Translations under genes and position numbers: made by a program
NCBI GenBank assembly: GCA_026184775.1
Contig: JANCYW010000008.1
Span: 186,001-250,000, forward strand
Length of the DNA stretch: 64,000 nt
Direction of reading: 5' to 3'
Source of the DNA: Cyanidium caldarium
Lineage: Eukaryota > Rhodophyta > Bangiophyceae > Cyanidiales > Cyanidiaceae
Shown here: positions 16,601-24,847 of the stretch, in pieces
Position numbering within the stretch: position 1 is the stretch's first letter
Layout: every line of letters starts with the position of its first letter
The notes under the pieces: model-generated
What the model was told of the DNA's origin: nothing
The model's input: the letters and a program-made list of their open reading frames with translations, nothing else
Databases searched by the model: none

Positions 16601-18939
16601 CGGAGGTGGCGTCTCCAGCGCTGGGCGACGACCGTCGCTTCGATGCGGTGATCGAACGGTTGCTGGCGGCCGCGACGGCGCGTCTCCTGTGGATGTTCCC
16701 CGCGGGGCCGACGCGCGAGGCGTGTGTGATGGCATGCGCGGCGCATCGCGACGCGGCTCGACACTTGGTGTATGTATCTCCGGAGGCTGAGTCGCGGCGA
16801 CGCTTGCGGCATCGCCTGTCGGAGCGGGGCATGGATGTCGTGGAGCTGAGTGGCGTTATCGCCGAAGACGTTCAAATGCTGTCGCAGCTGGCCGCCAGCC
16901 ACGGCAACGTCCTCATCGCCGCACCGTCGGCACTGGAGCGCGTGCTGCGTTCGTCGGCGGCGCGGGCGCACTGGGACCCGCGCTGTTGGCTGGTGTGCGA
17001 CGCTGTCGACGAGATTGCTGCCGACCCGACCTACGAGGCGCTGCTCTCCCGACCGCACTCCGGGCCGCAGTTGTTGCTTTGCGCGCCGGTGGCCGATGCA
17101 TCGGCGCTGCGGCAGTGGCTGCGCCTCTCCGAGCAGCAAGTGCTCGGCGACGCGCCCGAGTCGACCCGCGCCCGAGTGCCTGCAATGGTCTGCGGGCTGC
17201 ACGGCAGCTCCCTGTGTCCCGAGGTGGTGGCGCGCCGCTTCCTCCTTGACGCGGAACGGGTGACCGTTGCAGCCGGCGCTCTGCACGTGTGTGTGGTGGG
17301 AAGGGATGCACGCGGGTATGCACGTGAGCTGGCGCTGCGCGCGCCGCATCGCACCGAGCCCACTGCGCCCGACGACGCGTCGCGCCTCTGCAAGCGGTCG
17401 GGCGTGACCTTCTGGGATGCGTCGTTGGGCGAGCGAGAGCGGCATTCTGTGGCAACGTGCCCGGATGTTCGCATGCTGGTGTTGGAGGCCGAGCAGGCGG
17501 CGGCGTTGGAGACGCTCCAGCGGCCCATCGCGTTGGGATACCTGGTGGTCGACCGAGCGGCGGACGCTGGCGCAGCTCACCGTGATCCGCTGCTGGACGA
17601 TGTTCGCCGGGCACAGCACCTGATGTGGCAGTGTCGCGTGCAATTCATCGCGCTGGTGCACCGCTCACAGCAGGCCGTCTTCCAACACTTTCTCGCCCGG
17701 CCGCTTCCGCTGCGGGCGCCGTCCTCCTCCGATCTGGACGAGTGGGTGCATTCCCAGGTGTGCGACGGGTCGTTGCGCTGTCCCGACGATGTGGCGCGTC
17801 TGGTGCGTCAACGTCTGGTGTTTCATCTGGCGTGCAACAATCCGCAGGCGCACGGTTTCGCACCGTCGGCGGACGAGGGCATCATCGCCGCGGCGCTGCA
17901 AGCGGAGGTGCAGGCTTCGCTGCAGCGGCTGCAACAGCAATACGGATGCGTGATCCGAGACCGCAAGGATGGCGCGCTGTTGGAAGTCACTGCGCTGAAC
18001 GTGGTCGCGGCCAGCTGTGGTTTGCGACCGCGCACCGTGGCGACGATGGCACGACAGTGCCCGGTGCCGCTGCTGGCCACCGATGAGGTGCGCGTGTTGC
18101 ACCTGGCGGAGGCTGCGGCGGCCGAGGTGGATACGGAGACACTGACCGCGTGGATGCGGCGGCTGGAGCGGAGTGCGCGCCCATCGCCGAGCGGACGGCA
18201 TGCGGAGCAGGCACCGCAGGACAATGATCGGCAGTCGCGCGACGCTCGGGTGGCGTTCGTAAGCGTGTTGTTGCAGCAGATGCTGAACGATCGGGTCGCG
18301 GAGGTGAATGCGGTCGCCCGAGAGGCGCTCCCCTCGCTGCTGCCACCGTGTTGCAACATCCTGCGGGGGGCAGTGGAGATGGCCGCTGGCCAAGGGTCGC
18401 TTCAGCAGTGTGCCGAGGCCATCCGCTTTTTGCAGCGGTTTCACCAGGCGGCGATGCGTGCCATCACCGCCGGCAACATGTCGCCAGCGGCGCCGTACGC
18501 ATTGCAACGTTCAGATCGACCACCGGGCAGCGAGAGGACCACGCTGGCGAATGCAGTGTCGGTTGTCAAGCACCGACGAGAGAGCGCCCTCGGCGACTCC
18601 ATCCCGACGCCGCCGTTGGCCGTCGAGTGCGTTAACACTCAAGGCGATGACGGTTGCGTCCACTTGCGCATTCGTGGCGCTCGTGCCGCTCTGGAAGCAC
18701 TCGGCGGGTCGAAGAGCAACGCGTCGTCGATGTGGTGGATAGCGGTGCACGTCGCCGATGGCGATGCGCTGCTAGGCGTGCAACAGATTTACACGGACGA
18801 CCAGGTTGCCGAAGCGCGCGTCGCGGTGGACTGGGCGCTGCTGCCGGCCGACCGCCGCATGTCGATACATCTGTTCAACGAGTTCTACGACACGCTGGAA
18901 CTGTCATCGGTGTGCGCGTTGCCGACGACTGCCTCGTGA
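13651..18939 (+). CDS. Brr2/ASCC3-type Ski2-like RNA helicase
   Basis: A 1,762-aa tandem-cassette helicase in one exon. Cassette 1 is intact: Walker A APTGTGKT (near residue 210), APMRALVAEV, TPEKWD, DEVH (about 313), SATLPN (about 352) and QMIGRAGRP (about 555), followed by winged-helix and Sec63-like regions. A second cassette can be traced, but its P-loop reads FPAGPTREA (about 1015) and its DExH box reads CDAVDE (about 1116), so it cannot bind and hydrolyse ATP in the usual way. One active and one dead cassette is the pattern of Brr2, which unwinds U4/U6 in the spliceosome; ASCC3/Slh1 is the alternative. It is shorter than typical Brr2 (about 2,100-2,200 aa). I start at MSAEDTRV (13651) rather than the open frame from 13576. 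Its last 55 bp overlap the next gene antisense. Confidence 0.85.
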   Translation: MSAEDTRVRALEGDATARRSDATREEGLSPKRPRRSRWSRVEGGAGSSDEAAMSRGRGDVRSVPNARAVPVTRGGGAPGGGAFHGTPTKQRTEVNSASPTASHPGAAGIGSTLTEALVPPSGVPPSAVIAPDVSLNTETIPSPDWIELRVPWNTPESSSTQQPRLPVDQLPSYAQPAFRGFEHLNSVQTVVYERLRHSDDNFLVCAPTGTGKTYVALLAILRCFFETCGGVHRRFQCIYVAPMRALVAEVRATLSKRLAYTGLQVAELTGEKPLSAAQYRSTQVVVTTPEKWDVLTRRANERGIFRRVRLVVVDEVHLIGDPERGPVLERVLARLLAEADVRTYPLQIIGLSATLPNSRDVALFLRARLAENVFALSNAHRPCRLEQRYFAVRERADLLGHARRRQLMNRIAWQVLEQHALTQRHQTIVFVHERTDTLRTARAFAEQLRAASARLVDDADTVAALRAASIAIGNPELRQLLPLGIAVHHAGLARTDRDAVESLFLQNRIRVLVSTATLAWGVNLPARTVIIKGTKYFSAAQDRYVELSPLDVTQMIGRAGRPPFDSCGDGIIITSERELSRYVALVNGQTPLESHLLSALPESLLAEIAAGAVVSAAEAADWLTHTFLYVRLLRHPVAYGVHAEEVPPGDEQLLAPRQRWCQQALQRLEAGGLIRRSSSVEVEATERGRLVALFYLPLDAAEQYGQHLHDACTAPDVLHALAVAPPEMRLMRTVRSPEQTAMAQLAANVRLPILYPETDTKVSALVQAHIGGVDLWKTAAVQDASVVLENTERLLASMHAFCVMRRWARSALECLRLLRQFRQRDWLAHLTPAPSRGIDHRLLPRSDSRVAADAGRDANTSAAPDVPTEDRWMAASIYPLAPQWAAVQVTMRVPPELAGALPASAWISAESADGQRLFAAHRVSLRAALTAHVLGVYLGDAPAQPFLLVRLAYEDAPLAEQVSALPVWSMRWPDAARAVTSECSEVASPALGDDRRFDAVIERLLAAATARLLWMFPAGPTREACVMACAAHRDAARHLVYVSPEAESRRRLRHRLSERGMDVVELSGVIAEDVQMLSQLAASHGNVLIAAPSALERVLRSSAARAHWDPRCWLVCDAVDEIAADPTYEALLSRPHSGPQLLLCAPVADASALRQWLRLSEQQVLGDAPESTRARVPAMVCGLHGSSLCPEVVARRFLLDAERVTVAAGALHVCVVGRDARGYARELALRAPHRTEPTAPDDASRLCKRSGVTFWDASLGERERHSVATCPDVRMLVLEAEQAAALETLQRPIALGYLVVDRAADAGAAHRDPLLDDVRRAQHLMWQCRVQFIALVHRSQQAVFQHFLARPLPLRAPSSSDLDEWVHSQVCDGSLRCPDDVARLVRQRLVFHLACNNPQAHGFAPSADEGIIAAALQAEVQASLQRLQQQYGCVIRDRKDGALLEVTALNVVAASCGLRPRTVATMARQCPVPLLATDEVRVLHLAEAAAAEVDTETLTAWMRRLERSARPSPSGRHAEQAPQDNDRQSRDARVAFVSVLLQQMLNDRVAEVNAVAREALPSLLPPCCNILRGAVEMAAGQGSLQQCAEAIRFLQRFHQAAMRAITAGNMSPAAPYALQRSDRPPGSERTTLANAVSVVKHRRESALGDSIPTPPLAVECVNTQGDDGCVHLRIRGARAALEALGGSKSNASSMWWIAVHVADGDALLGVQQIYTDDQVAEARVAVDWALLPADRRMSIHLFNEFYDTLELSSVCALPTTAS

Positions 18940-20297
18940 CGCGCCGCATCTCGCTTCAGAATGTGCTCCTGGCACGATTGCAGAAACACGGCGTTGAAGA
19001 TGGCGGGATTCTCCAGGAACAGGTAGTGGCCGCTGTCGGGCACGACGGCCAAGTGCATATCGTGATGGCCGCGACCGGCCGAGAGCTGCATGAGTTCGCG
19101 CGCATGCTGCGGGTTCATCCAATCGCTGTCGCCGTAGATGTACACGACCGGCAAATCCGGTGGCAACGCCGGCAGCCGATGCATGAGCGGCAGCCGCGCC
19201 CAAGCACCTGGCAGCATGAGCGTTTTCACGGCGAACTCGCCGGACCCCGGCGCCACCGAGATGGCGTGTAAATAGTGGGCGATGGCTTGCTTTTGCTGCG
19301 GATCGCGAAAAGCCGCGGCGAACCGCATGTCGACGTACTTTTGCACCAGGTCTCGACTCCAGGCATCCGAAAACGTGGACGCGAAACGTAGGAACCTCTG
19401 CGGCGTCAGGTTGAGGTTCCACGCGGCCCGAAACACCCGCCTCGCCACGCGATAGCGCAGGGGGATGCGCCCGTCGAGCGACTCGGTCGGACCCTCCAAG
19501 TCCGGCGGTGAGGCGGGCGCTTCACCCTCCGGGCAGCCAGCTGGAGACGCATTCGCGGCATCGCGAGCTCGTTGTGCCTGCCAAGTGCGCCATCGGTTCA
19601 CGTTCTCCGACGCATTCCGGGCCGCCCGTGGATCCGGCAGGCCGAAGGGACTGATCAGCGCCAGACCCTGCAGCCGGTGCGGATTGCGCAACGCATACAC
19701 CGCCGCCAGGTAGCCACCCAGAGAGTGGCCGGCCAGGATGAATCGCTCCTTGTCAAGCCCGACGCGCCGCGTCCACTCGTCGAAACGGTCGAGGAAAAAG
19801 CGCTCCGACTCCTCGGCACTCATGTGCCGATTGAATCGCGGCCGCGAAGACCCGCCGCAGCCGACCCAGTCAAAACAGAACACCCGATAGTTGCGAGCCA
19901 GAGCGTCCAAATTGTGGCAGTAAAAGCCCAGGCCCGCTCCCCAACCGTGCGCCAGCACCAGCGCCGGTTTGTGGCCGTCGCGCTCGCCGAAGATGACCGT
20001 GTTCACCACATCACCGGTGTCGAGCTGCACCAACCGCCGCTCGTACGGGGCAGTCACCGCGCTGTTCAGCACTTCGGATTCGGCACGGATCACCGCCTCG
20101 GCGTGTTTTCCGGCACGCGGCTTGGCCGGCTGCGCCTCGGCGCTGGCCTCTGTCCTGGCCGTTGTGCCGTCAGCGACCCCTTCACGCTCCAACACCAAGC
20201 AACCTCCGACGTCCCGGTCGTTGGCGAAAGCCACTGTGCTGTCGCCAACCTGCGCCGGTCGATGCAGCCACCTTTTCAGCAACGCCTTGATGGTCAT
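18885..20297 (-). CDS. CGI-58/ABHD4-5-like alpha/beta hydrolase
   Basis: A 470-aa alpha/beta hydrolase with the oxyanion motif HGWG (about residue 118), nucleophile elbow GHSLGG (Ser near 192), YIYGDSDWMN and the distal histidine motif SGHYLFLEN (about 423). This order and the HG..G.GFY..N...L context fit the CGI-58 (ABHD5) clade, which acts in neutral lipid turnover. Unlike animal ABHD5 it keeps the serine nucleophile, as plant CGI-58 does. The acyltransferase-type HX4D motif of the family reads HX4E here. The start is uncertain: ATG 20297 (MTIKALLKRW) is used, while ATG 20441 would add an Arg-rich leader that could be an organelle signal but leaves 12 bp to the divergent APC8 gene. Its 3' end overlaps the helicase coding sequence. 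Confidence 0.8.
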   Translation of the reverse strand: MTIKALLKRWLHRPAQVGDSTVAFANDRDVGGCLVLEREGVADGTTARTEASAEAQPAKPRAGKHAEAVIRAESEVLNSAVTAPYERRLVQLDTGDVVNTVIFGERDGHKPALVLAHGWGAGLGFYCHNLDALARNYRVFCFDWVGCGGSSRPRFNRHMSAEESERFFLDRFDEWTRRVGLDKERFILAGHSLGGYLAAVYALRNPHRLQGLALISPFGLPDPRAARNASENVNRWRTWQAQRARDAANASPAGCPEGEAPASPPDLEGPTESLDGRIPLRYRVARRVFRAAWNLNLTPQRFLRFASTFSDAWSRDLVQKYVDMRFAAAFRDPQQKQAIAHYLHAISVAPGSGEFAVKTLMLPGAWARLPLMHRLPALPPDLPVVYIYGDSDWMNPQHARELMQLSAGRGHHDMHLAVVPDSGHYLFLENPAIFNAVFLQSCQEHILKRDAARHEAVVGNAHTDDSSSVS

Positions 20298-20453
20298 GGT
20301 GGCAGCGAACGACCTGCAGCGCACGCACGGAAACCGGGAGGCGGGGAACGGCTCTCGGAAAGGGCGCCCCGACAGCGATCCCGCCCGCCTCGCGCCGTTG
20401 CCGAACGCCGAACAACCGGTGCGCAGGTACCGGTGGATCATCGTGCCCGCACA

Positions 20454-22202
20454 ATGGCCCCGAGTCTTGGTCGCCTTGTCCAGGCGGCCCTGGAGAGCCT
20501 TCAGGAGGTGTCCGTTGACCAACTGGAGGGCGATCTGGTGTCGGTGCTAGAGGAGCACTTGTCGCGCGGTTTGGTGGTTGGCGCGAAGACGCTGGCGGAC
20601 CTGCTGGCTGCCGTCGTGGGCAGGCGAGATGGCGATTCGGTCGTCCCGGGCGCGGTAGAACCTTTCGCCGATCGGGCTGAACAGTACAAGTATCTTTGTG
20701 GCAAAACGCTGTTTGACGCGCGCGAGTATCGCCGTTGCGCTCACGCGCTCGAGGGTTGCACCGACCGGCGGTCGCGCTTCCTCCGCCTCTACGCGCGGTA
20801 CTTGCACGGAGAGAAACGGCGGGAGGAGGAACAATTGGAGTTGGGCTCGGGACACGGCAGCGTCTCGCCACAGGGCACGAATGCTGAGATACCCGAGTTG
20901 CTGAGCGCGTTGCGCGCCATCGAGGGGGCCGACGGATCTGCGACGGACGACCCGTACTTGCTGTTGATGCGCGCCCAGCTGTGCAGAGCATGTGGCGATA
21001 TCAACGATGCCGCTGACTGTCTGGCGGCGGCGCTGCTAATGAGGCCAGCGCTGTGGAGCGCGTGGGCCCAACTGCTGGAGGTGGGTGACGACATTGGCGT
21101 CGTGGTGCAGCGTTTTGAGGCAGCACTGGCGGAGGGGCGGTTCTGGATGTTTGGACTCTTCCTGGCACAGTACCTGGCAGATCACGGCGAGATGCAGCTG
21201 GCGCTGACGATGTACACCGCGCTGCTTCGGCGATTCGAGTCTTCGGCGCTGTTGCTCTCGCAGTTGGCGCAGATCCACTTCAACTTGCGAGACTTTGACA
21301 CGGCCGCGGAGGCGTTGCGCGAGGTCAGAGCAGTGGACCCGTTCCGCTTGGAGGGCGCCGACCTGTATTCGAACATCTTGTTCGTGAAGGAGGACCGCAC
21401 CGAGCTCGGCGCCCTCGCTAGCCACTGCGTATCCGTGGACAAGTACCGAGCAGAGACGTGCTGCGTCATCGGCAATTACTATGCGCTGCGCCAGCAACAC
21501 GAGAAGGCCGCCCAGTACTTTCGGCGTGCATTGACCCTGGACCGCTCCTACCTCTCGGGGTGGACGCTGATGGGACACGAGTTTTTGGAGATGAAAAACA
21601 CCGCTGCTGCCGTGGAGGCGTACCGCAGGGCGATCGATCTCGACCCGCAGGACTGCCGGCCGTTTTACGGGCTCGGGCAAGCGTACGAGCTCCTCGGCAT
21701 GCCACATTATGCGCTGTACTACTACAAGAAGGCGGCGACGTTGCGACCTACGGACAGCCGTATGTGGCACGCAGTGGCGCAGATCCTGTACGAACTCGAA
21801 CAGAAGCGAGAGGCGTTGCTGTGCTTTGAGCGCGCACTCAGTTGTGACGCGCCGGATCAGAAGACGTTACGTCGAGTGGCGGACATAGCATGGGAATTGG
21901 GCGATGCCGAACGTGCAGTGCCGCTTTACGAACAGATCGTCGAGCGTCAAGTACGAGCGAACATGGCGTTCGACCCTCTCGGAGAGGGGGACGTAGACTG
22001 CGTGCTGCGTCTGGCAGCGCACTACTTCCAACGAGGCGAATTTGGGCGGGCGGAGGAATACGCCTCTCTGCCGATGGAGCCGAAGGATGAGCGACGGCGT
22101 GAGCTGCTCCACCAGCTCAAGCGGGGTATCGCCGACGCGAAGAGAGCGCGGACAGGCGGGCCGCATTCTGTGCGGCATGCCGAGACGCTGATAAGGCCGT
22201 AA
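20454..22202 (+). CDS. APC8: Anaphase-promoting complex subunit 8 (CDC23)
   Basis: The 582-aa protein has the CDC23 N-terminal domain (KTLFDAREYRRCAHAL, LYARYLHGEKRREEE) followed by tandem TPR repeats to the end. The TPR consensus is clear in NYYALRQQHEKAAQYFRRAL, TAAAVEAYRRAIDLDP and YALYYYKKAATLRP. Length matches human CDC23 (597 aa). As part of the TPR lobe of the APC/C ubiquitin ligase it would help scaffold the complex that degrades cyclins and securin. The ATG at 20454 is the first plausible start; the frame is open far upstream only because it runs antisense through the hydrolase gene. Confidence 0.9.
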   Translation: MAPSLGRLVQAALESLQEVSVDQLEGDLVSVLEEHLSRGLVVGAKTLADLLAAVVGRRDGDSVVPGAVEPFADRAEQYKYLCGKTLFDAREYRRCAHALEGCTDRRSRFLRLYARYLHGEKRREEEQLELGSGHGSVSPQGTNAEIPELLSALRAIEGADGSATDDPYLLLMRAQLCRACGDINDAADCLAAALLMRPALWSAWAQLLEVGDDIGVVVQRFEAALAEGRFWMFGLFLAQYLADHGEMQLALTMYTALLRRFESSALLLSQLAQIHFNLRDFDTAAEALREVRAVDPFRLEGADLYSNILFVKEDRTELGALASHCVSVDKYRAETCCVIGNYYALRQQHEKAAQYFRRALTLDRSYLSGWTLMGHEFLEMKNTAAAVEAYRRAIDLDPQDCRPFYGLGQAYELLGMPHYALYYYKKAATLRPTDSRMWHAVAQILYELEQKREALLCFERALSCDAPDQKTLRRVADIAWELGDAERAVPLYEQIVERQVRANMAFDPLGEGDVDCVLRLAAHYFQRGEFGRAEEYASLPMEPKDERRRELLHQLKRGIADAKRARTGGPHSVRHAETLIRP

Positions 22203-22694
22203 AAAGGAGGTGCAGTTTTGCAAGTCGAAAAATTGCAAATTCTTCTTGAATTTTTCGTGCACGACAAGTTACGATTATTTTCGAGGAATTGATTTTTCAT
22301 GCTTTGTCAGAGTAAATTCCTTGGCGCTGGCATGTCCCGCAGTAGTATCGCACCCGCGTAAAGACACCACATGGCTCATTCGCGACTCCTTGCCCGCCCG
22401 GTTTCTCCAGTGGAGGCGCGCCTGTCGCAGGTTTTGCTTGAAAAGCATGTGCGTTGCCACCGGTACACGGCTCTTTTCTTTCGCGGCGACGCCTTTTTTC
22501 GCGACCTCGAGGCCGCCACCGAAGCTGTCCTCGCGCGTTCCGCATCGCCGCGACGTCAGCCCTATCAAATTCGAGTTCTCCGTCCAATAGCTTGCCTTGG
22601 GCGCAACCGCCTCATCAACCGCTGTCTCATTCAGCGAGAGCAACGCCGGCGCCCCATTCCCCACCCTCTCGATAGTTAATTCACTCTCCGAACT
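22203..22694. other. Intergenic region, APC8 / SDR
   Basis: The first 130 bp are AT-rich and hold the hairpin; the remainder returns to normal composition and should contain the SDR promoter. A 102-codon ATG frame at 22371-22679 shows no recognisable protein and I do not call it. Confidence 0.45.
22226..22257 (+). other. AT-rich perfect hairpin after APC8 stop
   Basis: CGAAAAATT (22226-22234) pairs perfectly with AATTTTTCG (22249-22257) across a 14-nt loop, starting 24 bp after the APC8 stop. The surrounding 130 bp are the most AT-rich in the neighbourhood. It may be a 3'-end processing or mRNA stability element; this is inference. Confidence 0.5.
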
Positions 22695-23468
22695 ATGTAT
22701 CTGGAGAAGTATCGCCTCGACAAGCGAGTGGCGGTGGTGACGGGCGCAGGCCAAGGCATCGGTTTGTGCTGCGCGGAAGCGTTGGGCGAGGCCGGTGCCA
22801 CCATCATCGTCGCGGAGCAGCGCCCGGAACGCATAGAAAGTGCACTGCAAACGCTGCGCTCGCGCGGCATCACCGCCGAGGGCATGCCGGTGGACGTGAC
22901 CGACTCGCAAGCGGTGGAGGCGCTGGCGGAGCATGTCCAACGCGACCACGGCTGCGTTGACATTCTGGTGAACAACGCTGGCATCAACTTTCTGGGCGTG
23001 CCTGCCGAGGACACTTCAGATGAACACTGGCAACGGCATATGAGGGTGAACGTCGACGGCGTGTTCTATTGCTGCCGCAGCTTTGGCCAGAGGATGTTGG
23101 GGCGCGGCTCGGGCAACATCGTGAATATCGGATCCATGTCGGGCATGATCGTGAACCGGCCGCAACCGCAAAGCGTGTACAACGTCACCAAAGCAGCAGT
23201 GCACCACCTCACCCGCTCACTGGCGGTCGAATGGGCGACGCGAGGCGTACGCGTGAACGCCGTGGCGCCCACATACATCGAGACGCCGCTCATCCGTAAC
23301 GCCCTCGCAGACGATTCGCTTTACAAGACGTGGGTGGATATGACGCCCATGCACCGGGTCGGCAAACCGGAGGAAATCGCTTCGGTCGTTTTGTTCTTAG
23401 CCTCGGACGCCTCGAGCCTGATCACCGGCGCCATCGTGACCGCTGATGCTGGTTACACCTGCTGGTAA
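22695..23468 (+). CDS. Short-chain dehydrogenase, polyol/sugar-alcohol type
   Basis: A 257-aa classical SDR, full length for the family. It shows the cofactor motif TGAGQGIG (residues 16-23), the NNAG strand, the catalytic Ser in GSMSG and the YNVTK pair. Asp/Glu-type adenine-binding residues following AEQRPERIE suggest NAD preference, though this is weak evidence. The C-terminal DAGYTCW resembles bacterial and fungal polyol dehydrogenases (threitol, sorbitol, galactitol and L-xylulose types). Such enzymes would oxidise sugar alcohols, which cyanidialean algae are known to use or accumulate. The tight bacterial-like motif set makes horizontal origin plausible but untested. It converges on TAP42. 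Confidence 0.85.
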   Translation: MYLEKYRLDKRVAVVTGAGQGIGLCCAEALGEAGATIIVAEQRPERIESALQTLRSRGITAEGMPVDVTDSQAVEALAEHVQRDHGCVDILVNNAGINFLGVPAEDTSDEHWQRHMRVNVDGVFYCCRSFGQRMLGRGSGNIVNIGSMSGMIVNRPQPQSVYNVTKAAVHHLTRSLAVEWATRGVRVNAVAPTYIETPLIRNALADDSLYKTWVDMTPMHRVGKPEEIASVVLFLASDASSLITGAIVTADAGYTCW

Positions 23469-23586
23469 CAAACTCTCGTCGGCATGCAGTCACGGAGAGA
23501 TGTGTGCCTCTGATGGGCGTTACGGTGCGGTAAAGCCATGCAGCGGGCTCGGCGTGGCGACGCCGAGCTCCCAATGCTCTTCACGG

Positions 23587-24735
23587 TCAACCGCGACGGT
23601 ACCGATTTCCCTCGCCCAGCTTGTGCTCGTCACGCCATTCATCTCGCGCTCGCGCCCTGCGGAGCTGCTCCTCCTCGTCGGATTCTGATTCGGAACCGTC
23701 CTCTGCGCCAACGTTTGCCCGCGCCGGAGGCGGTGATGGCATTCGCCGCGCCACGCGAGGCGCCTCGGCAGAGCGCACGACACTGCGCCCAAAGTCCCAC
23801 GGGCGAGTCATTTTTGGGGCTGCGTTGGCCGCGGCCTGCGCCATGTGGCGTTCCCACGCGCCCAATGACTGAAAACGCACCGGGGTTGCACCGCCCGCCG
23901 GAATGAAGGTGATGTTGGCTGCTGACCGCTGGCTCCCTTCTCGCGCACGCACCGGCGCTGCCGCTGCATTGTCTGCGGTATTGCCACTGTCCACCGGCGC
24001 CAGCGTATGCTGTAACGCGTCCATCTCCCGCGACAGATCCACAGTGGCTTGCCGCGCGGCCCACATCGAGTGCCGTGCAAATCGCAGGAGAAACTCCCGC
24101 ACCATCTCCTCGCCGTCGACTACCGATCGTTGCAGCGGCGCCGCAGCAATCAGCATGGTGAGGCTGTGTGCTCGTCGCCACTGCACCGAGTGTCTCTGGA
24201 TCATGGCGTGCCTGCCGGCGAGCTCGCGCAAAATTCGGACCTGCGTGGCTATCGCGATCTTCCGCTGCCGCGCCAACTCCGCCGACAACGCTGCCTCCCC
24301 GTCAAAGCCATCGTCAGCACCATCTCCCCAAAGCTGTTCGCCAGCACCCCGCTCGCTGCCACTGGCAAGCAGTCGTTGGGTGCGCTGGGCGTGGCTCCGA
24401 TAGCTCGACTGCGCCGAGCGACACGCCTCCAGCCGCCGCCGGAGAAACTCACCCCTCTCCACGCCGTCCGCACGCAGTCGCGATCCCAGCACGTCCTCCA
24501 TGACTGCCACGTAGAAGGTGCACAACAGCCACCGCTCCAGCTGCATTGTCGGCACGTCGTCCACCGACGCCGCATCGCCATGGCGCCCGCCGGCCTCCAC
24601 CGCGGCGGCCAGCGTCTCCCGCACCAGCTGCAACTCCGCGACTTCCAGCTGGTGACAGTCGTCCACGCCCAGCGCTGCCGCCGCCGCAACGCCGAACGCC
24701 ACGTCTAGCGGAAGCGCCTCCGAATCGGTCACCAT
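23587..24735 (-). CDS. TAP42/IGBP1-like PP2A-associated protein
   Basis: A 382-aa all-helical protein. The central block (ARQRKIAIATQVRILREL, then EEMVREFLLRFARHSMWAA and LSREMDAL) corresponds to the region of TAP42/alpha4 that binds the PP2A catalytic subunit. The C-terminus ends in the family hallmark RARDEWRDEHKLGEGNRYRRG-like segment after an acidic ESESDEEE stretch. In yeast and animals this protein stabilises PP2A-family catalytic subunits downstream of TORC1. The chosen ATG is at 24735; an in-frame ATG at 24849 would add 38 residues but would share a CATG with a possible start of the divergent protease gene. No cysteine or membrane features are seen. Confidence 0.8.
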   Translation of the reverse strand: MVTDSEALPLDVAFGVAAAAALGVDDCHQLEVAELQLVRETLAAAVEAGGRHGDAASVDDVPTMQLERWLLCTFYVAVMEDVLGSRLRADGVERGEFLRRRLEACRSAQSSYRSHAQRTQRLLASGSERGAGEQLWGDGADDGFDGEAALSAELARQRKIAIATQVRILRELAGRHAMIQRHSVQWRRAHSLTMLIAAAPLQRSVVDGEEMVREFLLRFARHSMWAARQATVDLSREMDALQHTLAPVDSGNTADNAAAAPVRAREGSQRSAANITFIPAGGATPVRFQSLGAWERHMAQAAANAAPKMTRPWDFGRSVVRSAEAPRVARRMPSPPPARANVGAEDGSESESDEEEQLRRARARDEWRDEHKLGEGNRYRRG

Positions 24736-24847
24736 GTCGCGGCCCACTCTGCAGTGACCCAGAAGCCGCCCGCCTTGCCCACGCGTTGCAACAGCGCCGT
24801 GCAGGGCGTCGGATTCGAGTTTTCGAGGACACCACCGCGTGGACGTC

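Noticed and set aside
19572-20453. Upstream in-frame extension of APC8
   Set aside because: It runs antisense through the CGI-58-like hydrolase, and APC8 length fits the family from 20454.
22371-22679. 102-codon open frame with ATG just before the SDR gene
   Set aside because: Composition and lack of any motif suggest chance; it lies in the expected promoter region.
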